NCBI GenBank assembly: GCA_963753245.1
Contig: CAVWBK010000002.1
Location: forward strand, 434,001-498,000
Reading direction: 5' to 3'
Source: VRUE01 sp963753245
GTDB taxonomy: Bacteria; Actinomycetota; Thermoleophilia; Solirubrobacterales; 70-9
DNA: 64,000 bases
In this document: positions 23,298-32,374 of the stretch, piece by piece
Numbering within the stretch: the stretch's first letter is position 1
Layout: every line of letters begins with the position of its first letter
Program-made: the position numbers and the translations under genes
The notes under the pieces: model-generated
Told to the model about the DNA's origin: nothing
The model's input: the letters and a program-made list of their open reading frames with translations, nothing else
Databases searched by the model: none

Positions 23298-23842
23298 TGG
23301 AGGCCGGCACTCCACAGTTGGTCAAGCTCGAAGACCTCCACGTCCCCGGCCAGCTCAGCGGGCGCAAGCACATCCTCTCGATCCAGGTCGAGAACAAACC
23401 GGGCGTGCTGGCGCGGATCGCGGGCCTTTTCTCACGGCGTGGCTTCAACATCGACACGCTCGCGGTCGGGCCCACCGATGACCCGAGCATCTCGCGGATC
23501 ACGCTGACCCTCGATGGCGCGGTACACCCGATCGATCAGGTCACAAAGCAGCTGCACAAGCTCGTCAACGTGCTCAAGATCCGCGACATGGAGCCCGAGG
23601 AGACGGTCGCCAGGGAGATGGCGATGTTCAAAGTCTCCGCCGCGGTGGAGAACCGGGCTGAGATCATCCAGTTCGCCGAGATCTTCCGTGCCAAGATCGT
23701 CGACGTCGCACGCCGCACAGTGACGATCGAGGTGACCGGCTCGGCCGAGAAGATCGAGGCATTCGAGCGCATGGTCCGCCCGCATGGTCTGGTCGAGATG
23801 GTCCGCACCGGCGAGATCGCGATTGCTCGCGGCAGCGACTGA
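23297..23842 (+). CDS. ilvN: Acetolactate synthase, small (regulatory) subunit
   Basis: The 181-residue regulatory subunit, which binds the feedback inhibitor valine and stimulates IlvB. The N-terminal ACT domain starts HILSIQVENKPGVLARIAGLFSRRGFNIDTLAVGP (given here as its known pattern, residues ~26-60), followed by the second ALS_ss_C domain with EIIQFAEIFRAKIVDVARRT and the end PHGLVEMVRTGEIAIARG. The ATG shares a base with the ilvB stop, so translation is coupled. The last 20 bases overlap the likely TTG start of the menF frame. Confidence 0.94.
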   Translation: MEAGTPQLVKLEDLHVPGQLSGRKHILSIQVENKPGVLARIAGLFSRRGFNIDTLAVGPTDDPSISRITLTLDGAVHPIDQVTKQLHKLVNVLKIRDMEPEETVAREMAMFKVSAAVENRAEIIQFAEIFRAKIVDVARRTVTIEVTGSAEKIEAFERMVRPHGLVEMVRTGEIAIARGSD

Positions 23843-25222
23843 GAGCCTGCTCGGCCCATTGCGCGAGGGTCTGCGCCGCGCCGCCGCGCGCCCGCGACGC
23901 ACGCTGGTAAGCGCTACCGTCGAGCTGGGGTCGATCGATCCCTGCGCGACAGTCTTCGCCTCCCGGCTCGCTTCCGATCGCTGGTTTTGCTGGGAGCAGC
24001 CCGATCGTGGTTTCGCCCTCGCCGCTCTGGGGGTCGCCCAGGAGGTCACCTCGCGCGGTGAGCGGCGCTTCGCCGAGGTCGGGGTCGAGTGCCTGGCAAT
24101 CGGCCGCGATGCGATCGTCGCACAGCCCCCCGGGCTGCCGGCCGGGGCAGGCCCGGTCTGGACCGGGGGGTTCGCCTTCGCCACAGAGGGCGGTTCCTCG
24201 CCCCCGTGGTCCTCGCTGCCCCCGGCGGCCATGTTTTTGCCGCAGCTCTCGATCTGCGCCGTCGGGGAGAGAGCCTTCCTCAGCGCCAATGCGGTGCTCG
24301 AGCCCGGCGAGGACCCCGAGTCGCGGCTGGAATCTCTGACCAGCCGGCTCGCCGGGCTGCGTGCCGCGCCGCTGCCAATGATCGACCCGCATCCGACCGC
24401 CCGTGTGGAGATTCGCAGCGCCCACCCGCCAGCGGAGTTCGAAGCGACGGTCGCCGAGGCAACCGAGAGGATCGAGGGGGAGCCCTGCGCAAGATCGTGC
24501 TCGCCCGGGAGGTGATCGTCACCGCGCCGGCGGCCCATGATCCGGCGGCGGTATTTGGCGCGATGCGTGCCCAGTTTGGCTCCTGCTTTTGCTTTTGCTG
24601 CGGCACCCCCGCGGCCGCCTTTCTGGGCGCCAGCCCAGAGCTGCTGGTGCGCCGGGCGGGGGCGAGCGTCTCATCCGTCGCCCTCGCCGGCTCGACTCGC
24701 CGCAGCTCCGATCCCGCGGTTGATGATCACCTCGGCGAGCAGCTGTTGCGCAGCGACAAGAACCGGCGCGAGCAGCGCATCGTCAGCGACCGGATCGTTC
24801 GCACGCTGCGGCCGCACTCTGTCTGGGTCCAGGGCGCAGACGAGCCAGAGGTCGTCAAGGTGGCCAATATCCAGCATCTCGGCACGCCGGTCCTCGCCCA
24901 GCTGGCCGAACCGCGGTCGGCGGTCGAGCTCGCCGGCCTCCTGCATCCAACGCCGGCCGTCGGCGGCGAGCCCCGCGCCGAGGCGCTTGCCGCGATCGCC
25001 GAGCTCGAGCAGATGGATCGGGGCTGGTACGCCGGCCCGGTCGGGTGGATGGACGCCGCCGAGGACGGCGAGTTCTGCGTCGCGCTGCGCAGCGCGCTGC
25101 TACGTGATCGTGATGCGCACCTCTACGCCGGTGTCGGCGTCGTCGCTGGCTCCGATCCGGCCGCCGAGCTCGACGAGACGGAGGTCAAGCTGCAGGCACT
25201 TCTTCCGCTGCTCACCGAGTGA
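23823..25222 (+). pseudogene. menF: Isochorismate synthase gene interrupted by a 1-nt frameshift
   Basis: Isochorismate synthase converts chorismate to isochorismate, the first menaquinone step. The gene is split over two frames. The first, from about TTG 23823, encodes the N-terminal part up to ATVAEATERIEG. The second encodes GALRKIVLAREV, the segments FGSCFCFCCGTPAAAFLGASPELLV, ALAGSTRRS, the family motif VVKVANIQHLGTPV and GWYAGPVGWMDA to the stop at 25222. They join at the G run 24476-24480; one missing base (or a -1 slip) there restores a full-length protein of about 466 aa. Because menD, C, A, B and E nearby look intact, a sequencing error or programmed slip is as likely as true loss. 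Confidence 0.8.
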
Positions 25223-25250
25223 GGGCACCAACATCGGTCACAATGCAGGC

Positions 25251-26330
25251 GTGACGCGCCGGGCAATCGGGTTGGGGAGCATGCTGTTGATTGCCTTGGC
25301 CTGCTCCAGCGCGGCCCGTGCCGCGGTCCCCGAAGGCCCGCGGTTGGCATACGTGAGCCTCGCCGAACGACCGCTGAGGCTCGAATTGAACAGTGTCGAT
25401 CAGAGCGGGGATCGAAGCGTGCACATCGCCGGTGGCGCTCAGAAGACGCGGCCCCTTCCTCTGCCAGGTGTGCCCAGCTGGTCGCCTGACGGTGAGGAGA
25501 TCGCCTTCGCCGGGCTCTCCGCGCGCTCCCCACAGGCGAAGGGCGGACAGCGGATCTACATCGCCGCCGCCGATGGCTCCGCCCTCACCGCGGTGCCGGG
25601 AACCGTCAACGGCTCCAAGCCCGTCTTCGCACCGGATGGCCAAACGCTTGCCTTCCAGCGCGAACGAAAGCGTGTTTCTCGGGGGCGCGGTGCTCGCGGC
25701 GAAAGCCTGGTCGAAGATAGCTCCACGATCTGGCTCGTGGAGCCCAGCGGCGGTGCGCTTCGACGGCTGACGCCATGGCGCAAGGGGCTCACCTACACGC
25801 CGGACTCGTTCTCACCAGACGGATCCGAGCTGATCGCGACCCGCCAGCCGGGCCCGCGCTCTCCACCGGAGCTGGTCGCGATCTCGCTGAGCGGTGGCCA
25901 GGTCAGGGTTCTCGCCCACGAATCGGCCGATGGGATCTTCTCGCCCGACGGTAGCCAAATCGCCTACCTGCTGGTCTTCGAGCGCAGCGTCAAGCACGGG
26001 AGCCACGGCGGCCGCGCGGCGCTCAGTCTCGAAGAGACCACCGACCTCTACACGATGAACGCCAATGGCAGCGATCCGCGTCAGGTCACCGACACACCGG
26101 CGGTGGTTGAGGATTCGCCGAGCTGGGACCCCTCAGGCCAGCGGCTCCTTGTCACCGAGCTGCGGCCCGGTGGCGGTGGTGCCTCGCTGCTTGGCTTCGG
26201 CAACGCGATCGTGCAGATGAACCTCGACGGCAGCTGCGAGATGAAGGTCCTCTCGACCCCCGGCGTTGCCCTCTACGGCGGCGACTGGCAGCCGGGACCG
26301 GGTCGCTCCGCCGGCCCGATCAACTGCTAG
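25251..26330 (+). CDS. Exported TolB-like beta-propeller protein
   Basis: A 359-residue protein with a signal peptide (RRAIGLGSMLLIALACSSAARA). The cysteine lacks a clean lipobox context, so simple secretion is likely. The mature part has repeated TolB/WD40-like blades marked by WSPDG, FAPDGQTLAF, FSPDGSELIA, FSPDGSQIAYLL and WDPSGQRLLV, with blade loops such as IYIAAADGSAL and LYTMNANGSDPRQVT. Such propellers usually bind proteins or sugars; no catalytic motif is seen. GTG start at 25251, 28 bases after the menF frame, with no SD. The role is unknown. Confidence 0.8.
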   Translation: MTRRAIGLGSMLLIALACSSAARAAVPEGPRLAYVSLAERPLRLELNSVDQSGDRSVHIAGGAQKTRPLPLPGVPSWSPDGEEIAFAGLSARSPQAKGGQRIYIAAADGSALTAVPGTVNGSKPVFAPDGQTLAFQRERKRVSRGRGARGESLVEDSSTIWLVEPSGGALRRLTPWRKGLTYTPDSFSPDGSELIATRQPGPRSPPELVAISLSGGQVRVLAHESADGIFSPDGSQIAYLLVFERSVKHGSHGGRAALSLEETTDLYTMNANGSDPRQVTDTPAVVEDSPSWDPSGQRLLVTELRPGGGGASLLGFGNAIVQMNLDGSCEMKVLSTPGVALYGGDWQPGPGRSAGPINC

Positions 26331-26333
26331 CCG

Positions 26334-28076
26334 CTAGGCGATCGCGGCGCTCACCGCCGCCGCGAGGCGCCGGTGTTGCTCGACGCTGGCCTGGCGGTCG
26401 ACGACAACCTCGATCAGGCCGCTGCCGGCGGCGAGGCGCGCGGGCAGCTCCTCGAGCGCCTCGACGGCGCGATAGGGGACGCGGAATAGGCTCGCCGCCC
26501 TCTCCACCTCCAGCCCTCGCGGCGTCCCCAGCAACGCCTCGAACTCCTCCTCGCCAAGCGCCTCGGCCTGGGGCAGGAAGTGGAAGATGCCACCGCCGTC
26601 GTTGTTGATGACAATGATCCGCACCGGCCCCTCGACCTCGCGCAAGGCGGCCAGTCCGCCGAGGTCGTGCAGAAGGCCAAGCTCGCCGGTGAGGATCGTC
26701 GTCGGCCGATCGCTCGCCGCCGCCGCGCCGATCCCCGACGAGAGCAGCCCGTCGATTCCGTTGGCACCGCGGTTGCAGAGAAAGCGTGCGTCGCTCGCGA
26801 GCGAGGGCAGGAACGTCTCCTGGTCGCGGATCGGCATGCTCGATGCCGTGTAGATGAGGTCTCCGTCGAGGTGTGCGGCGCCCAGCGCTCGGTGCAGGGC
26901 GGGCTCGGTCAGGGGACCCGAGCCGGCCAGCTCAGCGGCAAGCGCCCCCAAAGCCGCACGGTCGGCTTCGATCCAGGCCCTTGCGCCGGGCCCAGAAACT
27001 CCGGTTGTCCGCGCCGCCCAGCCCGCGGCCAGCTCGCTCGGATCGGCGCGCAGCAGCGCCGCGGCTCGGCGGGTCGGCTCGTTCCAGCCGCCGAGCGGGT
27101 CGACGACGATCTGCTCGGCGCCCGAGCCGGCCAGCCAGGAGCGCAACGGCTTGCTGGTCGGCATCTCGCCGAAACGCAGGACGAGGTCGGGCCGCTGGCG
27201 CTCGACGAAGCCGGCGTCGCGCAGCAACAGGTCATAGGTGGAGATCACATGTGAGCGATCGTGAGGGCCGCAGCGCAGCTGGGAGGTCGGCTCGGCGAGG
27301 ATCGGTAGGTCGGCGGCCTCGGCCAGCTGGGCGAGCGGCTCGCGCAGCTCCGCGTCGAGCTGGCGCCCGGCGATGATCACCGCGCGACTGGCCGCGTCGA
27401 GATGCTTGGCGACCTCCTCGAGCAGGAAGTCGATCGGCTCACGATTCTGGGGCGTGACAGCGGTCAGGGGCCGATCGCCGCGACCTTCGAGTGCGAGCGG
27501 ATCGCTCGCGGTGACCGCGCCCTCGACCTCAATCGGAGCGAGCGGCTCGCGCCAGGCGAGGTTGATGTGGACGGGCCCGGGCCGGTTCTCACCGCGCGAG
27601 GTGGCGAAGGCGCGGCAGGCAACCGAGCGCAGGTGCAGGAGCCCGTCGTCGTCGGCCTCATTGGTGCCGAGCTCGCAAAACCAGCGAACCGCCGAGCCGT
27701 AGAGCTTGACCTGGTCGATCGTCTGTCCCGCACCGACTCCGCGCAGCTCGGCTGGGCGGTCGGCGGTCAGGGCGATCAGCGGCACCGCGGACTCATCGGC
27801 CTCGCAGACCGCGGGGTGGTAGTTGGCGGCCGCGGTGCCCGAGGTGCAGAGCATCGCCACCGGCATGCCACTGGCCTGAGCGGCGCCGAGCGCAAAGAAG
27901 GCGGCCGAGCGCTCATCGACGATCACGCTGACCTCGATCGCAGGTTGGCGCCAGAGCGCAACCGCGAGCGGCGTCGAACGCGAGCCGGGGGAGACAACCG
28001 CTCGCCGCAGGCCGCAGCGGGCGAGCTCCTCGACGAAGGCGGAGGCGAGGGCGGTGTTGGCATTGGTCGGGTCCAT
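26334..28076 (-). CDS. menD: 2-succinyl-5-enolpyruvyl-6-hydroxy-3-cyclohexene-1-carboxylate (SEPHCHC) synthase
   Basis: A ThDP enzyme that joins isochorismate and 2-oxoglutarate in menaquinone synthesis. Visible features: ELARCGLRRAVVSPGSRSTPLAVAL near the N-terminus in family style, the catalytic Glu region VIVDERSAAFFALG (~54), LCTSGTAAANYHPAV (~77), LTADRPAELRGVGAGQTIDQ (~105) and the C-terminal cofactor segment ILTGELGLLHDLGGL ... IIVINNDGGGIFHFLPQ (~470). 580 aa is normal. The start is placed at ATG 28076 (MDPTNANTAL); the frame above it is not MenD-like. It is convergent with the propeller gene and downstream of menC on the same strand. Confidence 0.93.
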   Translation of the reverse strand: MDPTNANTALASAFVEELARCGLRRAVVSPGSRSTPLAVALWRQPAIEVSVIVDERSAAFFALGAAQASGMPVAMLCTSGTAAANYHPAVCEADESAVPLIALTADRPAELRGVGAGQTIDQVKLYGSAVRWFCELGTNEADDDGLLHLRSVACRAFATSRGENRPGPVHINLAWREPLAPIEVEGAVTASDPLALEGRGDRPLTAVTPQNREPIDFLLEEVAKHLDAASRAVIIAGRQLDAELREPLAQLAEAADLPILAEPTSQLRCGPHDRSHVISTYDLLLRDAGFVERQRPDLVLRFGEMPTSKPLRSWLAGSGAEQIVVDPLGGWNEPTRRAAALLRADPSELAAGWAARTTGVSGPGARAWIEADRAALGALAAELAGSGPLTEPALHRALGAAHLDGDLIYTASSMPIRDQETFLPSLASDARFLCNRGANGIDGLLSSGIGAAAASDRPTTILTGELGLLHDLGGLAALREVEGPVRIIVINNDGGGIFHFLPQAEALGEEEFEALLGTPRGLEVERAASLFRVPYRAVEALEELPARLAAGSGLIEVVVDRQASVEQHRRLAAAVSAAIA

Positions 28077-28129
28077 CCCGGGCGCGACGGCTTCTGCGTC
28101 AAAGGGGGTGACTAGGTTGCCGCACCAGG

Positions 28130-29200
28130 CTAGAGGCGGTGGGCCTGAAGCGCGTCCTCGTCGATCTCGACCCCCAGACCGGGGCCCGAAGGCGGGTGCA
28201 GCAGGCCATCGCGCAGCTCGCACTCCTTCGCTGCGATCGTCGCCGCGAATAGCCGCTGGGTGGCGAGTCCATGGGCGCGCTCGCCGCTGGCCGGCCAGGG
28301 CAGTGGCTCCAGCTTCTCGGCGAGGCGCGCGCCGAGTGCGATTCCGACCGGGCCATCGAGCGCGCTCGAGGCGTAGGCGGGCAGATTTCCGGCGACTCGC
28401 AGAGCCTGACGGATTCCGCCGACCTTTGAGAGCTTGATCGCGGTGAGCTGAAAGGCGCCGGTCTGTGAGACCCGCAGAGCGTCCTCGGGAGTCCCGACGC
28501 TCTCATCTGCGGCAATCGGGATCGACGTCGATGAGGCGAGCTCGAGTGCCCGCTCGGGGGTCGCCACGGGCTGCTCGACCAGCTGGATCCCGAGTGGCTC
28601 GATTTCGGCGAGGATTGTCCGCGCCGTTGCCAGGTCCCAGGTTGCGTTGGCATCGACGCGAATCTGGGCATCCGGGCCAAGCGCCTCGCGCACTGCCCGG
28701 ACCTGGGCGACGTCCTGGCCGGTGCCCAGCTTCAGCTTGAAGGTCGTGTAGCCCTCCTCGCGCCAGCCCAGCGCCTCGGCGGCAACCGCCGCCGGCTCGC
28801 CGGCGACGAGGGTTGCGTTGCAGGGGACTGGGGTGCCGCCACCGTCCCTCCCGTGGCGCCGCTCGCCGAGGTCGAGCAGCGCCGTCAAGGCCGCGCAGCG
28901 CGTCGGTGCGGAGAGCTCAATGCTCGGCGGCACTCGGGCCGCCTCGCCGACATTCCCCATTTCAACGGCGGCCGCAAGGATCGAGCCGCGGACCAGACCC
29001 TCAAGCTCTTCAATGACCTGCTCGATCGTGGCTCCACCCCGCAAGGAGAGCGGAACGGCTTCGCCGAGCCCGACCAAGCCCTCGTTGTCGCGGAGCCGCA
29101 GCAGCACCATCTCCCGTGCCCTAAGCGTCCCGCGCGCGGTCACGTAGGGCGCCCTGAAGGGGAGCGCGTAGGGGATGATCTCAACCGAGGCGAGCCTCAT
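28130..29200 (-). CDS. menC: o-Succinylbenzoate synthase
   Basis: An enolase-superfamily dehydratase that turns SHCHC into o-succinylbenzoate. The 356-residue protein has the capping domain (VEIIPYALPFRAPYVTARG, LVGLGEAVPLSLRGG) and the barrel with the Lys pair in YTTFKLKLGTG (~146), the metal ligands in IRVDANATWD (~172), EQPV (~205) and AADESVG (~230), and the second Lys in AIKLSKVGG (~255). Related N-succinylamino-acid racemases or dipeptide epimerases share these motifs; the position between menD and menA makes MenC the best call. 22 bases separate it from menA downstream. Confidence 0.9.
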   Translation of the reverse strand: MRLASVEIIPYALPFRAPYVTARGTLRAREMVLLRLRDNEGLVGLGEAVPLSLRGGATIEQVIEELEGLVRGSILAAAVEMGNVGEAARVPPSIELSAPTRCAALTALLDLGERRHGRDGGGTPVPCNATLVAGEPAAVAAEALGWREEGYTTFKLKLGTGQDVAQVRAVREALGPDAQIRVDANATWDLATARTILAEIEPLGIQLVEQPVATPERALELASSTSIPIAADESVGTPEDALRVSQTGAFQLTAIKLSKVGGIRQALRVAGNLPAYASSALDGPVGIALGARLAEKLEPLPWPASGERAHGLATQRLFAATIAAKECELRDGLLHPPSGPGLGVEIDEDALQAHRL

Positions 29201-29222
29201 CGCCCAAGTTTTTCAGCTGGCC

Positions 29223-30104
29223 TCAGCTCGCGAGCAGCAGGCCGAGCGCGACGAGCAGGCTAAAGACGCCCAGCAGCGCACCGGTCCCCGCCAGGGCACC
29301 GTTGAGGGCCGGCCCGTCGGTGCGATTACTCATCGTTCGCAGCGGCTTGATCGCGAGTGGCAAGGAGAGCAAGCCGATCAGAGGCAGCAGGCTGCCTTCC
29401 CCCGCCACCAACGCGATCGGCAAGACAACGTAGGCGCCGAGCACGAGCATTCGGTACAGGTTGACCGCCTCGGCGCGCCCCATGCGCACCGCCAGGGTCA
29501 TCTTTCCGGCGCGGCGGTCGGTCTCCGCGTCGCGGACGTTATTGACAACGAGGATCGCGGTGGCGAGGAAGCCGACGCTGATCGAGAGTCCCAGTGGCAG
29601 GGCGTCGAGCGCTTCGACCTGGACGTAGTAGGAGCCGTTGACGGCGACCAGACCGAAGAAGAGGAAGACGAAGACCTCTCCGAGGCCGGCGTAACCATAG
29701 GGGCGCGGCCCGCCGGTGTAGAGGATGCCGGCGGCGATCGAGAGAGCGCCGATCAGGATGATCACGAGGCCGGCGACCGTGGCCAGGTAGATACCGCAGG
29801 CGACGGCGATCGCGAAGGCGATCCAGGTCGCGCTCAGAACCCGCCGCGGGGTGACCAGCCCGGCCGAGGTGACCCGCACCGGTCCGAGTCGATCGGCCGT
29901 GTCGGCGCCGCGTTTAGCATCGGAATAGTCGTTGGCGAGGTTGGTGCCGATCTGGATGAAGATCGAACCGAGCAGGGCGGCAAGGAAGGCACCGATCCGG
30001 GGCAGCCGTCCGAACCATTCGACCGCGGCCGCGGTGCCCACAACCACCGGCGCGATCGCCGCCGGCAGGGTCCGCGGCCTGGCGGCCATCAACCAGATCC
30101 TCAT
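29223..30104 (-). CDS. menA: 1,4-Dihydroxy-2-naphthoate polyprenyltransferase
   Basis: An integral membrane UbiA-family enzyme that attaches the prenyl tail to the naphthoate ring. 293 residues with eight or nine TM helices. The first Asp-rich site is NDYSDAKRGADTADRLGP (~68-85) and the second is NNVRDAETDRRAGK (~187), both binding Mg-prenyl diphosphate. The start ATG 30104 (MRIWLMAARPRTLPAAI) matches the usual W-x-x-A-x-R-P-x-T-L-x-x-A beginning. It lies between menC and menB on the same strand, 25 bases after menB. Confidence 0.94.
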   Translation of the reverse strand: MRIWLMAARPRTLPAAIAPVVVGTAAAVEWFGRLPRIGAFLAALLGSIFIQIGTNLANDYSDAKRGADTADRLGPVRVTSAGLVTPRRVLSATWIAFAIAVACGIYLATVAGLVIILIGALSIAAGILYTGGPRPYGYAGLGEVFVFLFFGLVAVNGSYYVQVEALDALPLGLSISVGFLATAILVVNNVRDAETDRRAGKMTLAVRMGRAEAVNLYRMLVLGAYVVLPIALVAGEGSLLPLIGLLSLPLAIKPLRTMSNRTDGPALNGALAGTGALLGVFSLLVALGLLLAS

Positions 30105-30129
30105 CGGCGCTCCGACTTTGGCCGCTGGC

Positions 30130-30996
30130 TCATGGCCGGCGCGGGAACCGGGAGAAGTCGGGCTGGCGCTTGTCCTTGTAGGCCTCGCGACCCTCGCCAG
30201 CCTCCTCGCTGCCGTAAAAGAGCAGATTGGCGTCGTGGGCGAGCTGCTGGATTCCCGCGTAGCCGTCCTCGTGGGCGTTGAAGCTGGCCTTGACCAGGCG
30301 CAGGGCAAAGGGCGAGAGCGCCAGCATCTCCCGACACCAGGCGACCGTCTCTCGCTCCAGGCTCTCGAGCGGGACGACCGTGTTGATCAGGCCCATCTCG
30401 AGCGCCTCCTTGGCGTCATACAGACGGCACAGCAGCCAGAACTCCTTCGCCTTCTTGGTGCCGATCAGATCGCGCAGCAGCGAGGCGCCAAAGCCGCCGT
30501 CCCAGGAGCCCACCCGCGGACCGGTCTGCCCGAACTGAGCGTTGTCGGCGGCGACGGTCAGATCGCAACAGACGTGAAGGACATGACCGCCCCCAGCGGC
30601 GTAGCCGGCGACCATCGCCACCACCGGCTTTGGCAGGCGCCGCATCTGCACCTGCAGGTCGGTGACATGGAAGCGGCCGACGGCCTCGCCCTCGGCGAGG
30701 TAGCCGCTCTCGCCGCGAACCCGTTGATCGCCGCCTGAACAAAACGCCTTATCGCCCGCTCCGGTCAGGATGATCACGCCGATTTCAGGGTCCTCGCGAG
30801 CCAACTCAAGCGCCGCCGATACCTCGATCAAGGTCTGCGGGCGGAAGGCGTTGCGGACCTCGGGCCGGTCGATCGTGACTTTGGCGATCCCCTCGGCGCT
30901 CTGGTAGCGGATGTCCTCGTACTCACCGTGCTCCGCCCACTCGATCGGGGCGTAAAGTTCGGCCTCGGGCAGGGCGTCCTTGTGGCGTTGCGGCAT
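30130..30996 (-). CDS. menB: 1,4-Dihydroxy-2-naphthoyl-CoA synthase
   Basis: A crotonase-fold enzyme that closes the second ring of the naphthoquinone from o-succinylbenzoyl-CoA. Motifs: VTIDRPEVRNAFRPQT, the oxyanion-hole segment FCSGGDQRVRGESGY (~98-112), VAMVAGYAAGGGHVLH (~136) and the MenB-specific GSWDGGFGASLLRDLIG (~170), and the C-terminal EGREAYKDKRQPDFSRFPR. 288 aa. It is the first gene of the minus-strand menBACD run. The ATG at 30996 is preceded by TATCGT (minus strand) at 7 nt with no SD; 43 bases separate it from the divergent menE. Confidence 0.95.
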   Translation of the reverse strand: MPQRHKDALPEAELYAPIEWAEHGEYEDIRYQSAEGIAKVTIDRPEVRNAFRPQTLIEVSAALELAREDPEIGVIILTGAGDKAFCSGGDQRVRGESGYLAEGEAVGRFHVTDLQVQMRRLPKPVVAMVAGYAAGGGHVLHVCCDLTVAADNAQFGQTGPRVGSWDGGFGASLLRDLIGTKKAKEFWLLCRLYDAKEALEMGLINTVVPLESLERETVAWCREMLALSPFALRLVKASFNAHEDGYAGIQQLAHDANLLFYGSEEAGEGREAYKDKRQPDFSRFPRRP

Positions 30997-31003
30997 GATG
31001 GGC

Positions 31004-31009
31004 ACGATA
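31004..31009 (-). promoter_or_regulatory. -10 element of the menBACD unit (leaderless type)
   Basis: On the minus strand this reads TATCGT and ends 7 nt before the menB ATG at 30996. No Shine-Dalgarno is present. It lies in the 43-base gap to divergent menE. Confidence 0.45.
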
Positions 31010-31039
31010 GCCAGGGACACCCGGCTCGCGTCTTTACCG

Positions 31040-32365
31040 ATGAAACTCGACGACTGGCTCTCCCAGAGATCACAAAGCGCGCCCGATCGCGTCGCGCTGA
31101 TTGCCGATGGCTCAGAGGTCACCTTTGCCGAGCTCGAGGCCGAGGCGACCTGGGTTGCGCGCCGCCTCGCCGCCCACGGGGTGCGCCGCGGATCGACCGC
31201 GGCGCTGACCATGCACCCGCGTCGCGAGCAGGTTGTGCTCGTCCACGCCCTGATGAAGGTCGGCGCGGTGCTCCTGCCGCTGGGTCCGCGACTAACGCCG
31301 GAGGAACACGCCGCGACAATCGCCGCCGAGGAGGCTGACGTGGACCTGGTCGAGCCGGGGCAGTTGACCCAGACCGAGGCTGACCTGCCGCTGCTGGGCG
31401 AGCACGACATGGACGACATCGCCGCCCGCGTTCTGACCAGCGGCAGCAGCGGGCCACCCCACGCGGTCGGCCTCACCTACGGAAACTTTCTCTGGAGCGC
31501 GGTTGGCTCGGCCTTCAACATTGGTGTCGATCCCCGCGACCGCTGGCTCTGCTGCCTGCCGCTCAGCCACATCTCGGGTCTCGGGATTGTGATGCGCTCG
31601 GTCATCTATGGCACCACCGCGGTGATCCACGACGGCTTCGATGCCGACCGGGTCGCGGCGGCGCTCGCCGGGGGGGAGATCAGCGTCCTCTCGCTGGTCA
31701 CCACGATGCTGGTCAGACTGCTCGAAGCAGACGCCGACCTCTCCGGGCCGCGGGCGATCCTGGTCGGCGGTGGTCCGGTACCCGAGGAGCCACTTGAAGA
31801 GGCGATCGGGCGGGGCGCCACCGTGGTGCAGACCTACGGCCTCACCGAGTCCTGCTCGCAGGTCAGCACGCTGGCACCCGAAGACGCCAAGCGCAAGCTC
31901 GGCTCGGCCGGGCGCCCACTGCTGACCACCCACCTGAGGATCCAGGACGGCGAGATCCTCGTCCAGGGGCCGACGGTGGCGCCCGGGCGCACCGATGCCG
32001 ATGGTTGGTTGCACACCGGTGACCTGGGTCGTATCGATGAGGAGGGTTTCCTCTACGTCGAGGACCGCATCGACGACATGATTGTCAGTGGCGGCGAGAA
32101 CATCGTCCCGGCCGAAGTCGAGCAGGTTCTGCTCCGCCATCCCGAGGTCGCCGACGCAGCGGTCGTTGGGCGCGAGGACCCCGAGTGGCAGCAGGCGGTG
32201 ACCGCGATCGTGGTCCTCGCCGACGGATCCTCGACAACGCCCGATGAGCTGCGCCGCCACTGCGCCGACTCGCTGGCGGGCTTCAAAGTGCCCAAGCGGG
32301 TGGAGCTCGCGGCGGCCCTGCCGCGCACCCCTTCGGGCAAGTTGATGAGGCGGGCGCTCCGATAG
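31040..32365 (+). CDS. menE: o-Succinylbenzoate-CoA ligase
   Basis: An acyl-CoA synthetase of the ANL family that activates o-succinylbenzoate for MenB. The phosphate loop is LTSGSSGPPHAVGLTYGN (~133-150). Others are QTYGLTESCSQ (~265), the hinge/adenylate motif DGWLHTGDLGRIDEEGFLYVEDRIDDMI (shown in parts, ~318-345; GDLG and R-I-D-D-M-I) and the C-terminal catalytic lysine in PRTPSGKLMRR. The length of 441 aa is typical for MenE rather than longer fatty-acyl ligases. The ATG at 31040 (MKLDDWLSQR) is divergent from menB. ilvC follows after nine bases but has its own -10 inside the menE end. Confidence 0.9.
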   Translation: MKLDDWLSQRSQSAPDRVALIADGSEVTFAELEAEATWVARRLAAHGVRRGSTAALTMHPRREQVVLVHALMKVGAVLLPLGPRLTPEEHAATIAAEEADVDLVEPGQLTQTEADLPLLGEHDMDDIAARVLTSGSSGPPHAVGLTYGNFLWSAVGSAFNIGVDPRDRWLCCLPLSHISGLGIVMRSVIYGTTAVIHDGFDADRVAAALAGGEISVLSLVTTMLVRLLEADADLSGPRAILVGGGPVPEEPLEEAIGRGATVVQTYGLTESCSQVSTLAPEDAKRKLGSAGRPLLTTHLRIQDGEILVQGPTVAPGRTDADGWLHTGDLGRIDEEGFLYVEDRIDDMIVSGGENIVPAEVEQVLLRHPEVADAAVVGREDPEWQQAVTAIVVLADGSSTTPDELRRHCADSLAGFKVPKRVELAAALPRTPSGKLMRRALR

Positions 32366-32368
32366 CCT
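32363..32368 (+). promoter_or_regulatory. -10 element of ilvC (leaderless type)
   Basis: TAGCCT ends 6 nt before the ilvC ATG at 32375; its TAG is the menE stop codon (32363-32365). No Shine-Dalgarno is present. Confidence 0.5.
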
Positions 32369-32374
32369 GCCTCC

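Noticed and set aside
23297..25222. Programmed frameshift as the firm explanation of menF
   Set aside because: The heptamer is only a G-run slip site, no strong downstream pseudoknot was recognised and a similar indel occurs in the hydrolase; kept only as an option.
29175..30281. Plus-strand open frame of 368 codons over menA
   Set aside because: It is rich in Gln/Asp/Arg with no motif, typical of antisense to a membrane protein; menA on the other strand has both Asp-rich motifs.
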